From contig JABUQX010014010.1 in NCBI GenBank assembly GCA_015478945.1, positions 5,001 through 69,000 on the forward strand: a stretch of 64,000 nucleotides of DNA. The letters run 5' to 3'. Numbering within the stretch: the stretch's first letter is position 1; every line of letters begins with the position of its first letter. The stretch is from Trachelipus rathkii (lineage: Eukaryota; Arthropoda; Malacostraca; Isopoda; Trachelipodidae). A program made the translations under genes and the position numbers. Below the pieces are notes generated by a model. It did not search any database, had not been told where the DNA came from, and saw only the letters and a program-made list of their open reading frames with translations. Of this stretch, positions 10,170 to 23,043 are shown piece after piece.

Positions 10170-13077
10170 ATTGGCTTCAAAAAATCATTCATTATCTCTA
10201 CGCTGGAAACTGCAATATTAGTCGAAAAATGTGCATCATCTCCAAGTACCATGCTGTGCGGAGTTATATTAATAAATGTAACCAGATAGAAGTATTTTTC
10301 TATGTTTATATTATATTAAATTATATATATTTATAATATATTAAACTGAAATTAGTTTACGAGGTACTTTATTTTCATACTGACAACTTTATAAGCATTA
10401 TACGTATATATGCACAAGTAATATTAATTTTTTATATTCATTTTTATTTTATATTAACTGAATTGGTTGTCTAGGTATGTCAGATATAGTACAATAAGAG
10501 TAATTTTGGATTACCGTTTGCTGAAGTTTTAAATATATTATAATATATCATAATAAATATGAAATAAAATAAATAAACAATATAAGATATCATATTATTT
10601 ATATAATAACATAACATATATTATTAGACACAATTCTAATTGAAATATATATCTGTATAATATAGGTTACATTCATACTCTTCCATAAATTATTATTTTA
10701 TGTAAGACCATATATTATAAGCACTAAAAGCATAATCACAGAAAGCTCTTATATTGTCAGTAATAAGTTGTATAGACTATTTTTTTATTGACTTTCATAA
10801 TCTATAATTGTTCATATATAGCACTATGATAATATATATAAATATATACACAGATAATAATTTCTAGTATATAAAATAATTAATGCTACTATATGATTTC
10901 GTTTATTAGATTAATATATTATTATATATGCTCTTTAAATTTATAATATATACTAAAATATTTATATATATATACCGTTTATATAGTATGGTATATATTA
11001 TAGAAAGAAAATATTTGTTGATCACCTATCATACGTATATGTTATACTAAGTAATTTAATGTATATATAATATAATACTAGCCTATACTATACTATAATA
11101 TATATATATCTAATATATATATAATATAGTAGTGTATTGATAGGATGGAATATGGCAATATATATATATATTATATATATTATTATATTACTACTAATAG
11201 TAGTATATTAGTAGTAGTAGGACTGTATATATTTACATATATAATATATTGTAAATTATTATATATATCTTAATTATAGTATAATACTACTATATAATGG
11301 ACATAATCATATTCCATATTTAATACTATATATAGTTAATAAGTATGTATATTTTTTCTAATATATATACTTATTACTATTATTATATATAGTACTATCT
11401 ATATTTATATATATATAAATATACAATATGAATACTAAATTTTAAATATTTAGTATAATAAAAATAATAGATATAATATCAGAATTGTATATTATAGTAA
11501 ATAAATTATATATATTTATAAAGGTCAATATCTCTATTACTTTAGATATGATTTACTATATTATATATATATATAATATATTACAATATATTATATAATA
11601 ATACAGCACAAAATAATATCTAATAACTTGCTATATACCTTTATCACTTTTATCTAGTGTATAGTATTTTTTTTCTTGTATATTTTCTCTAAAATGATAA
11701 TATTTTATATAAATTAATATGAGAAATTTGATGTATAGTATTTAACATATTATTTATAAGATAAATATTTCTTCCTATTTGAATGGTTTCATATATAAAT
11801 AATGACTGTTATTTACATAATGTTAGATTTAGGTACTTTTTCATAAACTATAAATAATAATAATATAATTAATACTTTAAATAATAATAATAATATATAA
11901 TAATAATTAATGTAATAATAATTAATAATATATATAATAATAGAGGTAGTTAATCGAGATTTACTACTAATGGAAGAATACTGTTGTGATATGAAACAAT
12001 TATGATATGGATAATTAAAGTAATCTGAGCGTATTAGCTATATATATTTTGAATTTAGAAAAATATTAAGGACTGGTGCTGTGTTTTGGGTTGCTGGCGT
12101 TCTGTGTTATGTCTTCTCTGTTCTATGTTCTATGACAGAGATTTAAAGAATCCTTTCTCCTTTGTCTTACTCTGCATGCCTTGTCTTTCTAGTTGGACCA
12201 TCAGAGACCAGGGGTTTAGTGAATATATAATGGAGGTAGTATATTAGTACGCAACTCTTGAATTACTGCACAACTAGTAATAAAGTAAAGTGACTAATAG
12301 TAATATTAATAATACGATAATAATTAATAATAATAATAATAGCAATAAAAATTTGGTTGTTTAGTAGGTTTAATTTATTTAACAACGTAGAGTCCATACT
12401 AGGTTAAGTTATAGCTGCAGTGCATGACGCATAACTATAGTTCAATTATGTCAAGTTGGAGAATTGGATATTGGTATAACATATAATAATATAATATAAA
12501 TATTAATTAAAGATTTAGTATAACTAAAGCCATAATATTAGGCATAATAGTCATGTAGATGGTTATATGGGAGTATACTAATAATATATAATAATAATTT
12601 AATGTATATATTTGACTAAGCCAAAATTGGTAGGTTATTGTAGATTTTACTACATTATTTTTAAGTAACAAGAACTATTAGGAAGTTGATATTAGAAATA
12701 ATAATTAATAAGTGAAATAATTATATATGTCAAATTAGATGACGTATATAAAAAATAATTATTAATTATTATTTCTTGACTGGGACAGTCTAAGTAGTCA
12801 GGTAATCCATTCATAATACTAGAATTTGAGGCACTAACTTAATAATAATACAGTCTCTATATTACATAATTAATAAAGGAGAATAGCTGCAGATTCGAAC
12901 TGATCACTACATATGCTTGACTTATTCCTAATTGCCATCTGTTTAATATTTTTGATTTTGTAAGTTATGTGTTTGGCTTGAAATTAATATATATTTTACG
13001 GCTATATCCATGCAGACATATGAGTTATGCTATTACAGAGTTAAATGATGTGAAGACCGAAGTAGTAATATGATGAG
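10170..13077. other. AT-rich intergenic DNA, no gene seen
   Basis: About 2.9 kb of AT-rich sequence with scattered TA and AAT runs (for example 11860-11940 and 12300-12345). No protein fragment, RNA gene or repeat family was recognised on either strand. Confidence 0.6.
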
Positions 13078-13330
13078 AGAAGAAGAAGAAGATGAAGAAG
13101 ATAGAAGAAGATATAGATGAGTCAAGATGCTAATTGGATAGTATGGTAGGTAATATTATAACTGAGTTATTAGACTGAAGTATAAATGGTAAGTAAGATA
13201 GAATGAGAAGATAGATGATAGAAGAAAGACGCGATAGTGAAGAAGAAAAGATGTAGAAAACGTTATGAAGAAGAAGGCAGTATAGAAAGTGAAGAATAGA
13301 AAAAAAGAATACTAAAAGAAAAACACACAC
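13078..13330. repeat. GAA/GATA-like purine-rich stretch
   Basis: 'gaagaagaagaagatgaaga' units open the stretch, which then stays A/G-rich to about 13370. The minus frame at 13130-13330 reads as Leu/Ser/Phe-rich because of this bias. Confidence 0.6.
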
Positions 13331-14487
13331 AAAAAAAAGAAAGAAAAAGAAAAGAAAAATAAATAAAATAAATACATAAAACTTATGTCTCTCTAGCAGT
13401 AGGATTAAAAGAAGTAAACATTAATTCGTCTTTCTGCTCTAACAAAACAAACACTTCGATAGCGGTAGCCACTTTCAGAATCCTGAAGATAAGTTGAAAG
13501 AAAAAAAACTCTCGAGAATTTAGTCATCTGGTTTGAGAGAGAACTTAATTTAATTACTCTATATTTTTTGTTTCTCCATTTTCTATTCGATATTCTTCCT
13601 TTTCCTAATGTTTTTTTTTTTTTTTTTGGAGAAACTTAGCTTCATGTTTTTTAATCTCTTTTGCAGCGCCGAAACTTTATGACTCATTGTATGTTTTCTC
13701 TTCAGCTGTGTGAGTTGTTACATTTTTTTTCAGTTTGTTCGGTAATGCAAAAAAAAAAGTTTGTTATTTTTTTTTTTTTTTTTTATCGTGGATTTCAGTT
13801 TTCTTTCTGATGTTTCTTTCATACGGTTGATGTTAAAACGTTGGTTTCAAGGCTGTTATTATATATAATAATTATATATATATATGTTAGTTTGTGTATA
13901 GTACTAGTATAATAGAAATATTCTAAGTGAATAAATCTAGTTTACATTTTATATATATATATAGTGGTATATAGTTAATATAGTAGTAAAGAGATGAAGT
14001 AATATAGGTTATAATAGGAGATATATATAGAAATAGGTAGGGTATAGTATATAAGTATATATATATAGTAAGAGGTAATAGAGTGATAGAGGACGAGAGT
14101 AAGATGTATGAGGTTATAAGCATAAGTAATAGTAGATATGTACGTAATATACGAAGTAATAGTATATATAATATATATGTGTATAATACTTGATAGCTAC
14201 GTATTAATATAGAATAGAAAGTATTAATATATAGTATATATAATAATATGTATATATAGTATATAATATTAAATTATATAAATAATATATTAAAGATATA
14301 TATATAGTAAACTGACTGTGTTAATATATAGTAGTATAAGTAAATAAGTATATATAATATATATATATTAATGAGTTAGTAGAGTAAAGAGGCTTATAAT
14401 TGATGTTAAATATAATAGTATATGAGTATCCTTAATATATATATTTTATATATAATTAAATTATGTATAATATATAATATATATATA

Positions 14488-14530
<43 letters not shown>

Positions 14531-14690
14531 ATTATATATATATATATATATACTAACATCATGTATAGTATATTATATATATAAATAATAATAATTACAT
14601 ATATATATATATATATAATGAGCTTATATATATATATATAATTATAAGTATATATGTATGATATATCATACTATAAGTAGCTACTAATAT
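13331..14690. other. AT-rich intergenic DNA with T runs and TA arrays
   Basis: T homopolymers occur near 13610 and 13770. Interrupted TA and TA-G arrays cover about 13865-14690. No gene was seen. Confidence 0.6.
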
Positions 14691-15049
14691 ACTGAATGTC
14701 GTCTGCATTTAACGCACCTCAAGATATATGCTGGCGAAGGAAGGGTTAGAGAAGGTGTGAAGACGCGAAGACAATTTATTGAAACAATGACAGAACATGG
14801 ATAGATTTCCTCCAAGAAGGCCACTGCGTCAAGTTTTGATAGAGTGTTCCAGGCTCAGTGAGAGTGAACGTCAAAAGTGTGTTCTAGCTTTTAAGAAAAT
14901 GGTCCTCGGCAGGAATGTAGAGTAAGGTTCTGAAGGGCGGCGAGAGAACTCAGTGTAGTGTGGTCTGCAAACTCCATTTGTCTGTAACGAACTACGCGTG
15001 ACGATCTCTCTGGTGCGGGTTGTAAGGTCTGATTGGCGTCAATTTATCC
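14691..15049. other. Left part of the Tc1-bearing island, unassigned
   Basis: Mixed-composition sequence continuous with the Tc1 pseudogene and probably its 3' flank. No terminal inverted repeat could be matched with the other side. Confidence 0.4.
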
Positions 15050-16200
15050 AGCATCGTAAACTAATTCTTAGCTCAAACACCTATCTATTCTGGTTCATGA
15101 TGTATGATTTGATATGAAATCTGTCCTGATATGCGTTCTTCGTAGAGTGGATGTAGAATATATAGACAGTGACTATGATCTCATAGTTCGTGCCATCGCT
15201 CTGTCAAATGTTCTCGAGGGCCGGTTGGAGGGTTTGCACGCTAGTGCAAGATCAAGACGGTTTTTCTTAGTACCTCCCCACTAGAATGTTTTGATCTAGG
15301 TTATCGTTAGTGTCGTCAGGGCGGTCCTTGAGCTAATGTTGAGCTGGTCACTGACACGCAGTAATTTGAACCGTCTAAGGTAGTCGTTTCACACATTGGC
15401 TTTGTGTGGTCTTGCGTTGTCAGGCATTAGGAAGAAAGAGTCACCGATGTAAGGGGCATATGGCACGCCATATGGTTCGAGGATGTCTGTGATATACCTT
15501 ATAGCTGCAAGAGTGCCTTCCATAGCGAGATTGCGGTGCAAACTCGTAGCCGATAAGAGTACGCTCCCGAACCTACGAGCACTCCAAACGTGAGACACTG
15601 CAGCACATTGTTATTTTGGGCGACGCATCGTCGGTGCGTCTCGGTATATTTTCCTAGCACGCTGTCCGAGGCGTATAAAGACACTCTGATTCGTCCCCTT
15701 AACAGACTTCTTTGCGCCAATCGTCGACGCTAATGGGTGTGTTCTGGCGGGCAAATGCCAGTGCCACTTCAAATGTGCCGTAGGTGTGCTGTGGACTATG
15801 GCAGGCCTGCAGGGCGGTAATTTTGGGTTCAGCACGGCGTCGACGCACTGTAATTGGTCCTCACCTGGTGCCGTGGTACCTCTGCAGCTTGTATTATCTG
15901 CATTGATGTGTGTCGTTTGTGTGGCGTCTCGTACGTGCCACGCAGACTTATAACTCGTTCTTTTTACGGTGTGTGACCTGGGCTACTTGCCTCCTCGCCG
16001 GCGATCATATGTAGTGGGGTTCTGGTACCCATGGTTGGGGCACGCCGTAGCAATGTTGTGTCCGCTACTCGGACCGGGTCAAGTGTCGCGGTATCATGTC
16101 CTTCAGACGGGGGTGTTGTATCTGCCGCACTGATGTTTGACAGTTGACGCACTATAACTTACATGTTTAATCGCGGTGATGTCGCAATCTGCAACGCTAC
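15050..16200 (-). pseudogene. Tc1-like transposase, degenerate
   Basis: A cut-and-paste DDE transposase that would have moved its own element into TA sites. On the minus strand: a shifted DNA-binding/linker part near 15800-16150; LKWHWHLP near 15770; WRKEVC-stop-GDES, where the family has W-(R/K)-x-V-L-F-S-D-E-S, placing the first catalytic Asp at 15693-15695; LHRNLAMEGTLAAIRY and ILEPYGVPY; and the second Asp in DNARPH at 15419-15421. The Asp-Asp distance of 274 nt (about 91 residues) fits Tc1. The third acidic residue, expected near 15310, is not readable because of frameshifts. A late segment RANPPTGPREHLTER near 15200 matches the usual C-terminal 'P-R-L-TE' region. At least four frameshifts and several stops make it inactive. 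Its base composition is far less AT-rich than the surroundings. Confidence 0.88.
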
Positions 16201-17190
16201 ATTTTTCTGCAGGGGGGTTACTATAGTTTAAGCCACATGTTACTAAAGAATGTTGTGTAGGACTATCATTTTGATGTTTTGGGTGTGTGGTTTCATGGTG
16301 TAGGGGCCTCCGTTCCTAGACGAATGGACATATTTAAATTAGAAGGTGGTTTATTTTCATAGAAAGGTTTGGCAATTATTTATATTTCTAGTATATGATA
16401 TATTTTATATGAATTAATATATATAATTTTATATGTAATAGTTGAAGTTAAATATAATACTATATAATTATGGTAATTATTATATTATATATATTATTAT
16501 TAAATATATTAGTCTTACTCGCATTCCTTAAGTGGAGTGTTTGTCAAACGGCTGTAGCTATATAGCCTAGGGAGCAGAGTATTCGAATATTTTTTGCTAA
16601 CGAAGTGGATAATATCAGCAGATTCTTGTAAATTGATAGCAACTTTCGCCAGGTTAACAAATAAGAGTTTGATATATATATATATATATAATATATATAA
16701 TAGATAATACATTTATATATAATATATATATAGTATATATTATGACTGTAAATTATAATATATTACTATAATATTTACTAATTGATATATTTATATATAT
16801 AAATATTATATATATTTATATAATATATAGCTACTTATATATATATAATATCGTATATTCTATATAGATATATATACTATATATACTATAATAATATATA
16901 TATCTATATACTATATAATGGATGGGAGGGAGAGGTAATGGGTGAGATTTAAGTAAGCGAGATGATATATATTATATATAATATATATATATTTTAATAA
17001 TATATATATAATATTATATTATTATACTATTTATATATATAAATTATATATTATAGTTATATATATATAATATTAAATATTATCTATCACTTCAGATATT
17101 ATATATATATTATATAATATATATTTATATATATCTCTATATTATTATATACTTATCAGAGTATATATATATATATCACTCGTGCTACTC
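16201..17190. other. Right flank of Tc1 island, then TA-rich arrays
   Basis: Mixed sequence continues to about 16340 and may hold the element's 5' end; I could not pair a TIR. From 16380 on the sequence is dominated by interrupted TA runs, with a unique insert near 16515-16670. Confidence 0.55.
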
Positions 17191-18420
17191 TTACTTAGCA
17201 CGAGTTATTATTATATAAACGAACGATCTTCAAATTTCGTAAAGTTATGGTAAAATTCTTATTTTTTTGTGAACTTAGTATGCTGAAAGAAAATATTCAT
17301 ATAAATGAAAAGATTCATTCATATTTAAACTCCAAAGTGTAAGAATCATCGCATTGAATAATGTTGTTTTAATAATTATAATGGTAACGGGCTCGTGAAC
17401 AACAAAAAAAGAAAGAAAATTAAGAGCATAAATTCCTTCTTTGGTAGTTGTATTTTTTAAAAAGATATTTTCGTTTAAGGTCTAAAAATCTAATAAAACA
17501 CGTTTTTTTATAAAAAATTAAAATAACATTTTACTTTATATCATGACTTTCTACCCAACAGAGTAGGAAAAAATAGAAATTCTAATATTCCACATTTTGA
17601 AAGCAACATATATGGTACCTAATAACATGATCTTAAATGCCTAAGAATAACTGTAAAAGTATGGATAACTCAAATATCTCATATAAATAATTATAATGTA
17701 TTAATTATATTTAAATATTTATATATATAATATTATATAAATGAGTATTAATTATATATATAGTATATTATATATTTATATATATATTTATATGAGTTAT
17801 GAGATTTTAATAATATATAGTATATTTATTTGTCCTTTTACATATTCATTATAATAATATAAATTATATATATAATATTATATTATATATATTTATATAT
17901 ATATTGTATATTTATATATATATATAATATATATATATATATTAAATAATTTAGATGAGCTGAGAGAAGCAGAAGTAGTCAGATGAGAGAGATAGATGTA
18001 GAGTATGAAGAGAGAGAGAGAGAGAAAAGCTTCTGGAGTATATAATGCCTGCTGAGTCGCCGTTGTTATAATATTTATATATTTTTATATATATTATATA
18101 TTTAATTATATAATATTACCTACTATATATATATTATATTATATAGTACATTATATTATACAAACTTATAGAGTACTTATATATATTGATATATAATATT
18201 ATTTATCAATATAAGTTTGTTTTAAATATAATAATATATATATATATCACTTATTATAATATACTATATATATACTATAGTATATTATACACTATATAAT
18301 ATATATAATATATATTATATTATATCTAATAATAATATTATATTACTTATTATATATCTATATAGTATATTTATATATATATTTATTATATATTATTATT
18401 TACTATTACTATTATTATTA
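17191..18420. other. AT-rich unique DNA and TA arrays
   Basis: Unique AT-rich sequence to about 17700, then interrupted TA arrays broken by a short purine-rich insert at 17945-18060 with (GA) repeat. No gene was seen. Confidence 0.6.
18160..18220. repeat. Inverted repeat/hairpin within TA-rich DNA
   Basis: 'acaaacttata' at 18160-18170 is exactly inverted at 18210-18220 as 'tataagtttgt', with a 39-bp loop that itself contains 'ttgata...tatcaa'. The stem includes CAAAC, so it is more than a TA-array coincidence. Confidence 0.7.
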
Positions 18421-18960
18421 TACTATCTGTGAGGTAATTCCCTTCGCTTCCTTAATCTTTCTAAGAAATTTCTTCTGTATTCTGTATCTAAAAGATTTAA
18501 GAGGGGAATAATCTTTCTAACACAATTTTTCATCTTTTCAAAACAAATCTTCGCATGTGCCGACTTACCATGCGTTTTCAATTTTATTAAAATTAGATTG
18601 GTCTTCTATCCCTGTTCTAGCACACTCTTTAGCAACTTTTTATTATCTATTTAAAAAATCTCTTACACACACATACTCAATCTAAAAGAAATTCAATTGT
18701 CTGTCTTGTATACTTTATTTTTCTAACAATTTCTCTGTACTCTGTTTTCCTTTTAATTCTTCTATGTCCACATCTTCCATAATATCAAAAGCTTTCTTAT
18801 TTATTTTCAATCTTGTGTCCAGTCTTGGAAGCTCAAAATTTTTTCCTTCCAGTTTTAACCAATCTTCAACTTGTCTTCCTCACCGCTCGAAATCATCATC
18901 TGCACTGAATTTTAGACATTCTCACAAGTCTGAATTTCCTTCTGTTTGACCTAGCCATAT
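18421..18960 (-). pseudogene. Coding-like fragment of unknown family
   Basis: On the minus strand a coherent, charged reading appears in pieces: DWLKLEGKNFELPRLDTRLK and then KAFDIMEDVDIEELKGK between about 18865 and 18740, followed after a stop by shifted pieces such as RQTIEFLLD and EYRRNFLERLRKRREL near 18430-18700. The composition (Lys/Glu/Leu-rich with regular hydrophobic spacing) is that of a real helical protein rather than of a repeat. The joined reading is not open: stops and frameshifts interrupt it. I cannot place it in a family; a retroelement Gag-like or LINE ORF1-like segment is possible. The plus-strand frame at 18764-18949 would be its shadow. Confidence 0.35.
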
Positions 18961-19440
18961 AAGATCAATCCTTTTTGTATTTTGTAAATTGCTACTACTG
19001 AATAAACACTTGCAGAAGAGGACACATTTCTTATGATTACCTTATATTTCCTTGAAGACACTTCCTAGTTGTTTGTACAATGTATGAAAGTGTAATCGTT
19101 TATGATTGTGAAATTTTTACTTTCTCTTCTTGGATCTTCAATTGGGAGTAAGAGCACTTTCACTAATCTTCTTCAATAATTTTCTATTAGATTTCGATTC
19201 TTATATTTGTACAAACACTGATGCCTTCTCATTTTATATCTTTGCATTCAAGGTAATATTTAATATTAATATACTTAAAGTTAGATGCAAAACTAAACAT
19301 TAAACTCGATTCCTTTAATATCGTCTGAAATAGTAAGAAAAATGTTTTGGGACAAGTCGAATTGTTCACAAAATCCCTTCCTCACTTAAACAAATTAACA
19401 CTTTGACCCTAGGCACTACTATAGTCCCGATAATGTGTAA
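18961..19440. other. AT-rich sequence, no gene seen
   Basis: No recognisable feature. It lies between the two coding-like fragments. Confidence 0.5.
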
Positions 19441-19464
19441 GTTTTATAGAGATAATAAAAATGA

Positions 19465-19560
19465 GTATCGACCGGCTGGGAGACCTAAGAAAAAGTAGAT
19501 GGAGTCAGTAAAGGAAAGTCAATTTAGTAAGAGAGAAGAAAAGTGCATACATAATAGGAG
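19465..19560 (+). pseudogene. Possible LINE reverse-transcriptase C-terminal tail
   Basis: The plus strand reads RPAGRPKKK, a stop where Trp is expected, then MESVKES. R-P-x-G-R-P-(K/R)-x-x-W is a common end-of-protein signature of RTE- and Jockey-like LINEs. No RT core is visible directly upstream, so this may be a 5'-truncated insertion, which is usual for LINEs. The identification rests on about 16 residues and is tentative. Confidence 0.35.
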
Positions 19561-20146
19561 TGAATATGGCGGTTTTGTGAAGGGACATCGTTGTGGGCAT
19601 GGCCTAGGGCACGAGCCCTGACGTTGACGAAATTTCACAGTTGTGAAACCCTGGAGTAGATTTTTGGCTGCGACGCCCTTGCACTTGAGGGTATGGGGGG
19701 CGTTCCTTTCGACTTCATGTTCTTATTATACTTAACTATTCTTTTTCCAGTGTTTACGTTGTTCACTCCACTTCCAGTCTGGTGTTTCATGTGTAGTTCT
19801 GAATAGGATGCCCTAATATATAGAGAATGCTCATAGGCAATTTTATTTTTATTATACCGATTTCTCACTTATTATTAATAGATATAGATTACAGAGTGGC
19901 CAAATTGTATACTACTGTTATATACTATCTCTGGAGAGTATTCATAAACAAATAGTTCCTTATTTCTACCTAAATGGATAGGACCAACTTTGGATGTTCA
20001 CGGATCGAATCATGATTGACAGTTATTTTTTTTAAAAAAATATATAATTAAACCCATTTTTATGATGGGGTTAGGAAATATGTAAAAAATTAAATTTAAT
20101 TATATATCATATTATTATTAAATATTATCAGTGCTAAGTTATATCT
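19561..20146. other. Unique sequence, no gene seen
   Basis: Mixed composition to about 19700, then AT-rich. The minus frame at 19635-19868 has no recognisable content. This stretch may include the 3' part of the LINE insertion. Confidence 0.45.
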
Positions 20147-21445
20147 CAGAAGGGTGGAGGATCTAGGGGTGGTACATGGCCGGTCACCCCCCCGAAATTT
20201 TTGGAGAGTCATCACTTTCTATATATCCTTGAAGTAATCTATTATACCTTGTCCAAATATCTTACAATGTATAAGAGTATTTATGAGACTACATATCCAA
20301 TAAGTATATAGTCTATTGCAAAGATAGTTGTGCATCTGATATCATACACTCAGTCCTGAAGTGTTAGTTATTGACGTTGACCTACAAGCGTAGAACTTGA
20401 CACACCAGCTAAGTACTCATGATGAAATTGCACTCTCATATGAATAATTCTAGCAAGATATTATGAATGATATGTGAATGGTGCGTGAGGTTATCTTAAA
20501 TCTGACTAGCTGGTAATGAAAATGCTAGAGTACCAAAAATTAACAATTCCAAAAAAGATACATGACTCCCAACATTAATCAACTTACTCACTAACCACAA
20601 GATATTATTCTCTTATTAACTTACCGATTTTTCATCCCTTTCTTTGATTGAGTGAATCCATACTTCATATGGGTTTTATACATCATTTTGTGAGCGTGAA
20701 GCATCTTTCATTTCATGATGTGTTTGTAAATTTTGGGAGCAAAATATATAATATCATAAAGAAATTATATTAATCTATAACACCTTAAGTCAAATTTGAT
20801 ATCATGATTCCTGCTGTATTACCACGGTGTTGTTAATTGTGCGCATCGAAATTGAATAATAACACAATTGTTATTATAATATGTATTTTAAGTGCTCGAA
20901 TGAGATAAGATCCGGGGAGTGCACTATATCTGAGAGAATTATAAATAGAGACACAGACATCATTCTATTATGGAAAGTTTGAATGGTTAGCCAACTATGA
21001 ATTCTCTAATAAGTGTAATAACAGATCGTCAAAAACAGCCATAGACGGACGAGTTTCTTGTTCGCCAGTCACAATTTTCATATATTTACATCTTGTTTCA
21101 AAAACTGCAATTTTACCCGTGACTACTGCTTCAGTAGAAAGAAGCTTTTCATCAAATAAACTTCTGAAACTCATAACTTTGAGATGAAATTAAACTATAG
21201 GAATGAAAAAACATTTAACTGGACTTGACCTTCTCTACATAACTATCGAAATATTGATTAATAAAAATATAAGTGAGAAGATTAAGTTATTCTCGGACTT
21301 GCACACTTCACATATCTCACATGCCCTGCTAATTAATAAATTTAACAATTTAGGTAAGATGATTTATTATTATTTATTATAAATTATTTCCCAATTTTTT
21401 TGTAGAAATTTTATATTTGGGTACTCATTCCACTTTGTAATTAAA
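20147..21445 (+). pseudogene. hAT transposon remnant (copy 1): 5' end and transposase C-terminus
   Basis: The left end reads 'cagaagggtggaggatctag' at 20147-20166, followed by a C/G-rich segment 'cggtcacccccccgaaattt', which is how many ZMYM/DUF4371-type hAT elements begin. At 21110-21180 the plus strand reads ILPVTTASVERSFSSNKLL, the hallmark of the hAT C-terminal dimerisation domain (T-x-S-x-E-R-S-F-S). In a shifted frame, HLTGLDLLYITIEI and then NISEKIKLFSDL (about 21210-21300) continue it. Start-to-tail distance is only 1.2 kb, against roughly 2-3 kb for intact relatives, so the N-terminal and catalytic parts are deleted or unrecognisable. Stops and a frameshift are present. No matching right TIR was found. 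The same C-terminal sequence recurs at 59222-59705. Confidence 0.8.
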
Positions 21446-23000
21446 TATATATATAATTTATTGTGTATATTTAGAAATTGTTGAATCTAGTTAATTTTGG
21501 ATAAAAGACTTATATAATATAGTATATATATAATATAATAGTAGTAGGCTTTAGTTATTATGAATGATTATTGGAGTTATTGGTTTATATATTATTATAT
21601 AGTATAGTTGATATGTTATTAGGAGGGTGGGGTTATGATATTTAGTATATATGATTTAATTATTGTTATATAATATAATAATTATATATATTTAATATAA
21701 TATATTAAATATAATATATAATATATGAAACGATCTTTTTTGTCTGCCCTTCCCGAAAATAAAAAATAATTCTGAGATTTACAGCACGTGATATATATAA
21801 TATATTAATAATTTAAGTGTGTATGTGTTAGGTAAAGTAACCATACAGCTAACTGATACAGTATGAACAAGAAGATCGCAAATGAATTATATTTAAAAAA
21901 TATTGGATATTATAAAACATAAATTGTATTTATAATCTCTATTGATCAGCTAGTGTTGGGGAAAGACGATTCCTTTTCTTGTTGTTGATATAACTTTGTA
22001 ATTATTATTAGTTTAGTCTAAGATATATATATATGATTTGGTAATTGATCTTTTTCTGAAAAGGTACCTCCTTTATACTGTGGACATTGATGACTAACTA
22101 ATCCCTTATATCCAATATTTCTACAAAGGAAAATGCCTGGTTTTCTATCTTGAAATGAATTTCGGTACTTGCTTCAAATCTTTAGTTGTAACAGTTGGTT
22201 TAAATCAGTTAGTTTTAACAATGTAGAATGAATGGGTCATTTTCTAATAGAGGTAGAGATTGATGTATGCAAGATAGAATATCATTCTACAACAGCGTTC
22301 TTTTTATCCTGTTTTTCATTTTATTTGACTTGCAATAGCCTTACTGGTTTTCCCTTATAATTAATATGGTTCGTTGATACTTTTTCTATCTTAAAAAAAG
22401 CCACCAGATTTTTCTATTGAGTTATTGTCTTAATTATAAAGTTGATCAATAATAATTGTTTTTGTGATAATTATAAGTATTTTAACAGTATTCTAGGTAT
22501 AATATCTTTCAATAAGTTGGACCAATTAATTTAACGGGACAAATAAGATTTTTTTCCTAATTTCCCAGCCGTTCCTGATCATTTTATATAAAAAATTATA
22601 TTAATTTTGGTCCCATTTTTAAGTTACAAAACATACACGTAAAAAAAAAAAATAAGATTCACAGAAGTGATTTGATAGATTATTATTATTTTGAATGTTG
22701 TTTGAGAATTTATCAATTAAAACCAGTCAGTTAGTGTGATGTGTCCAACAAGCGACAGTGAGTTATGTTTAAAATAAAACCACTGTAACAGTCAAGTTGA
22801 TGTGCACTTAAGGAGATCCTGAATGAGAATATAAACAGTGATAGTCCCGAATGAAGAACTTCACAAGCACAGAAAAGAGACATTTAATGCTGTATTTATG
22901 ACCAGTGGACCTCTTACAACTATAATTTATATATTATAGTACTCGCCAGTTGAATATTATAAAATATTAATGAAAACATTCTGTTAATAGATGGGTACAA

Positions 23001-23043
23001 TTTTTTTTTTATTTTTTTTTTTATTTTTTTTTTTTTATTTTTG
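23001..23043. repeat. T-run repeat, T9-14 separated by single A
   Basis: Four runs of T of about 9-14 bases, each separated by one A. It may be a decayed poly(A)/(T) tail. Confidence 0.8.
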
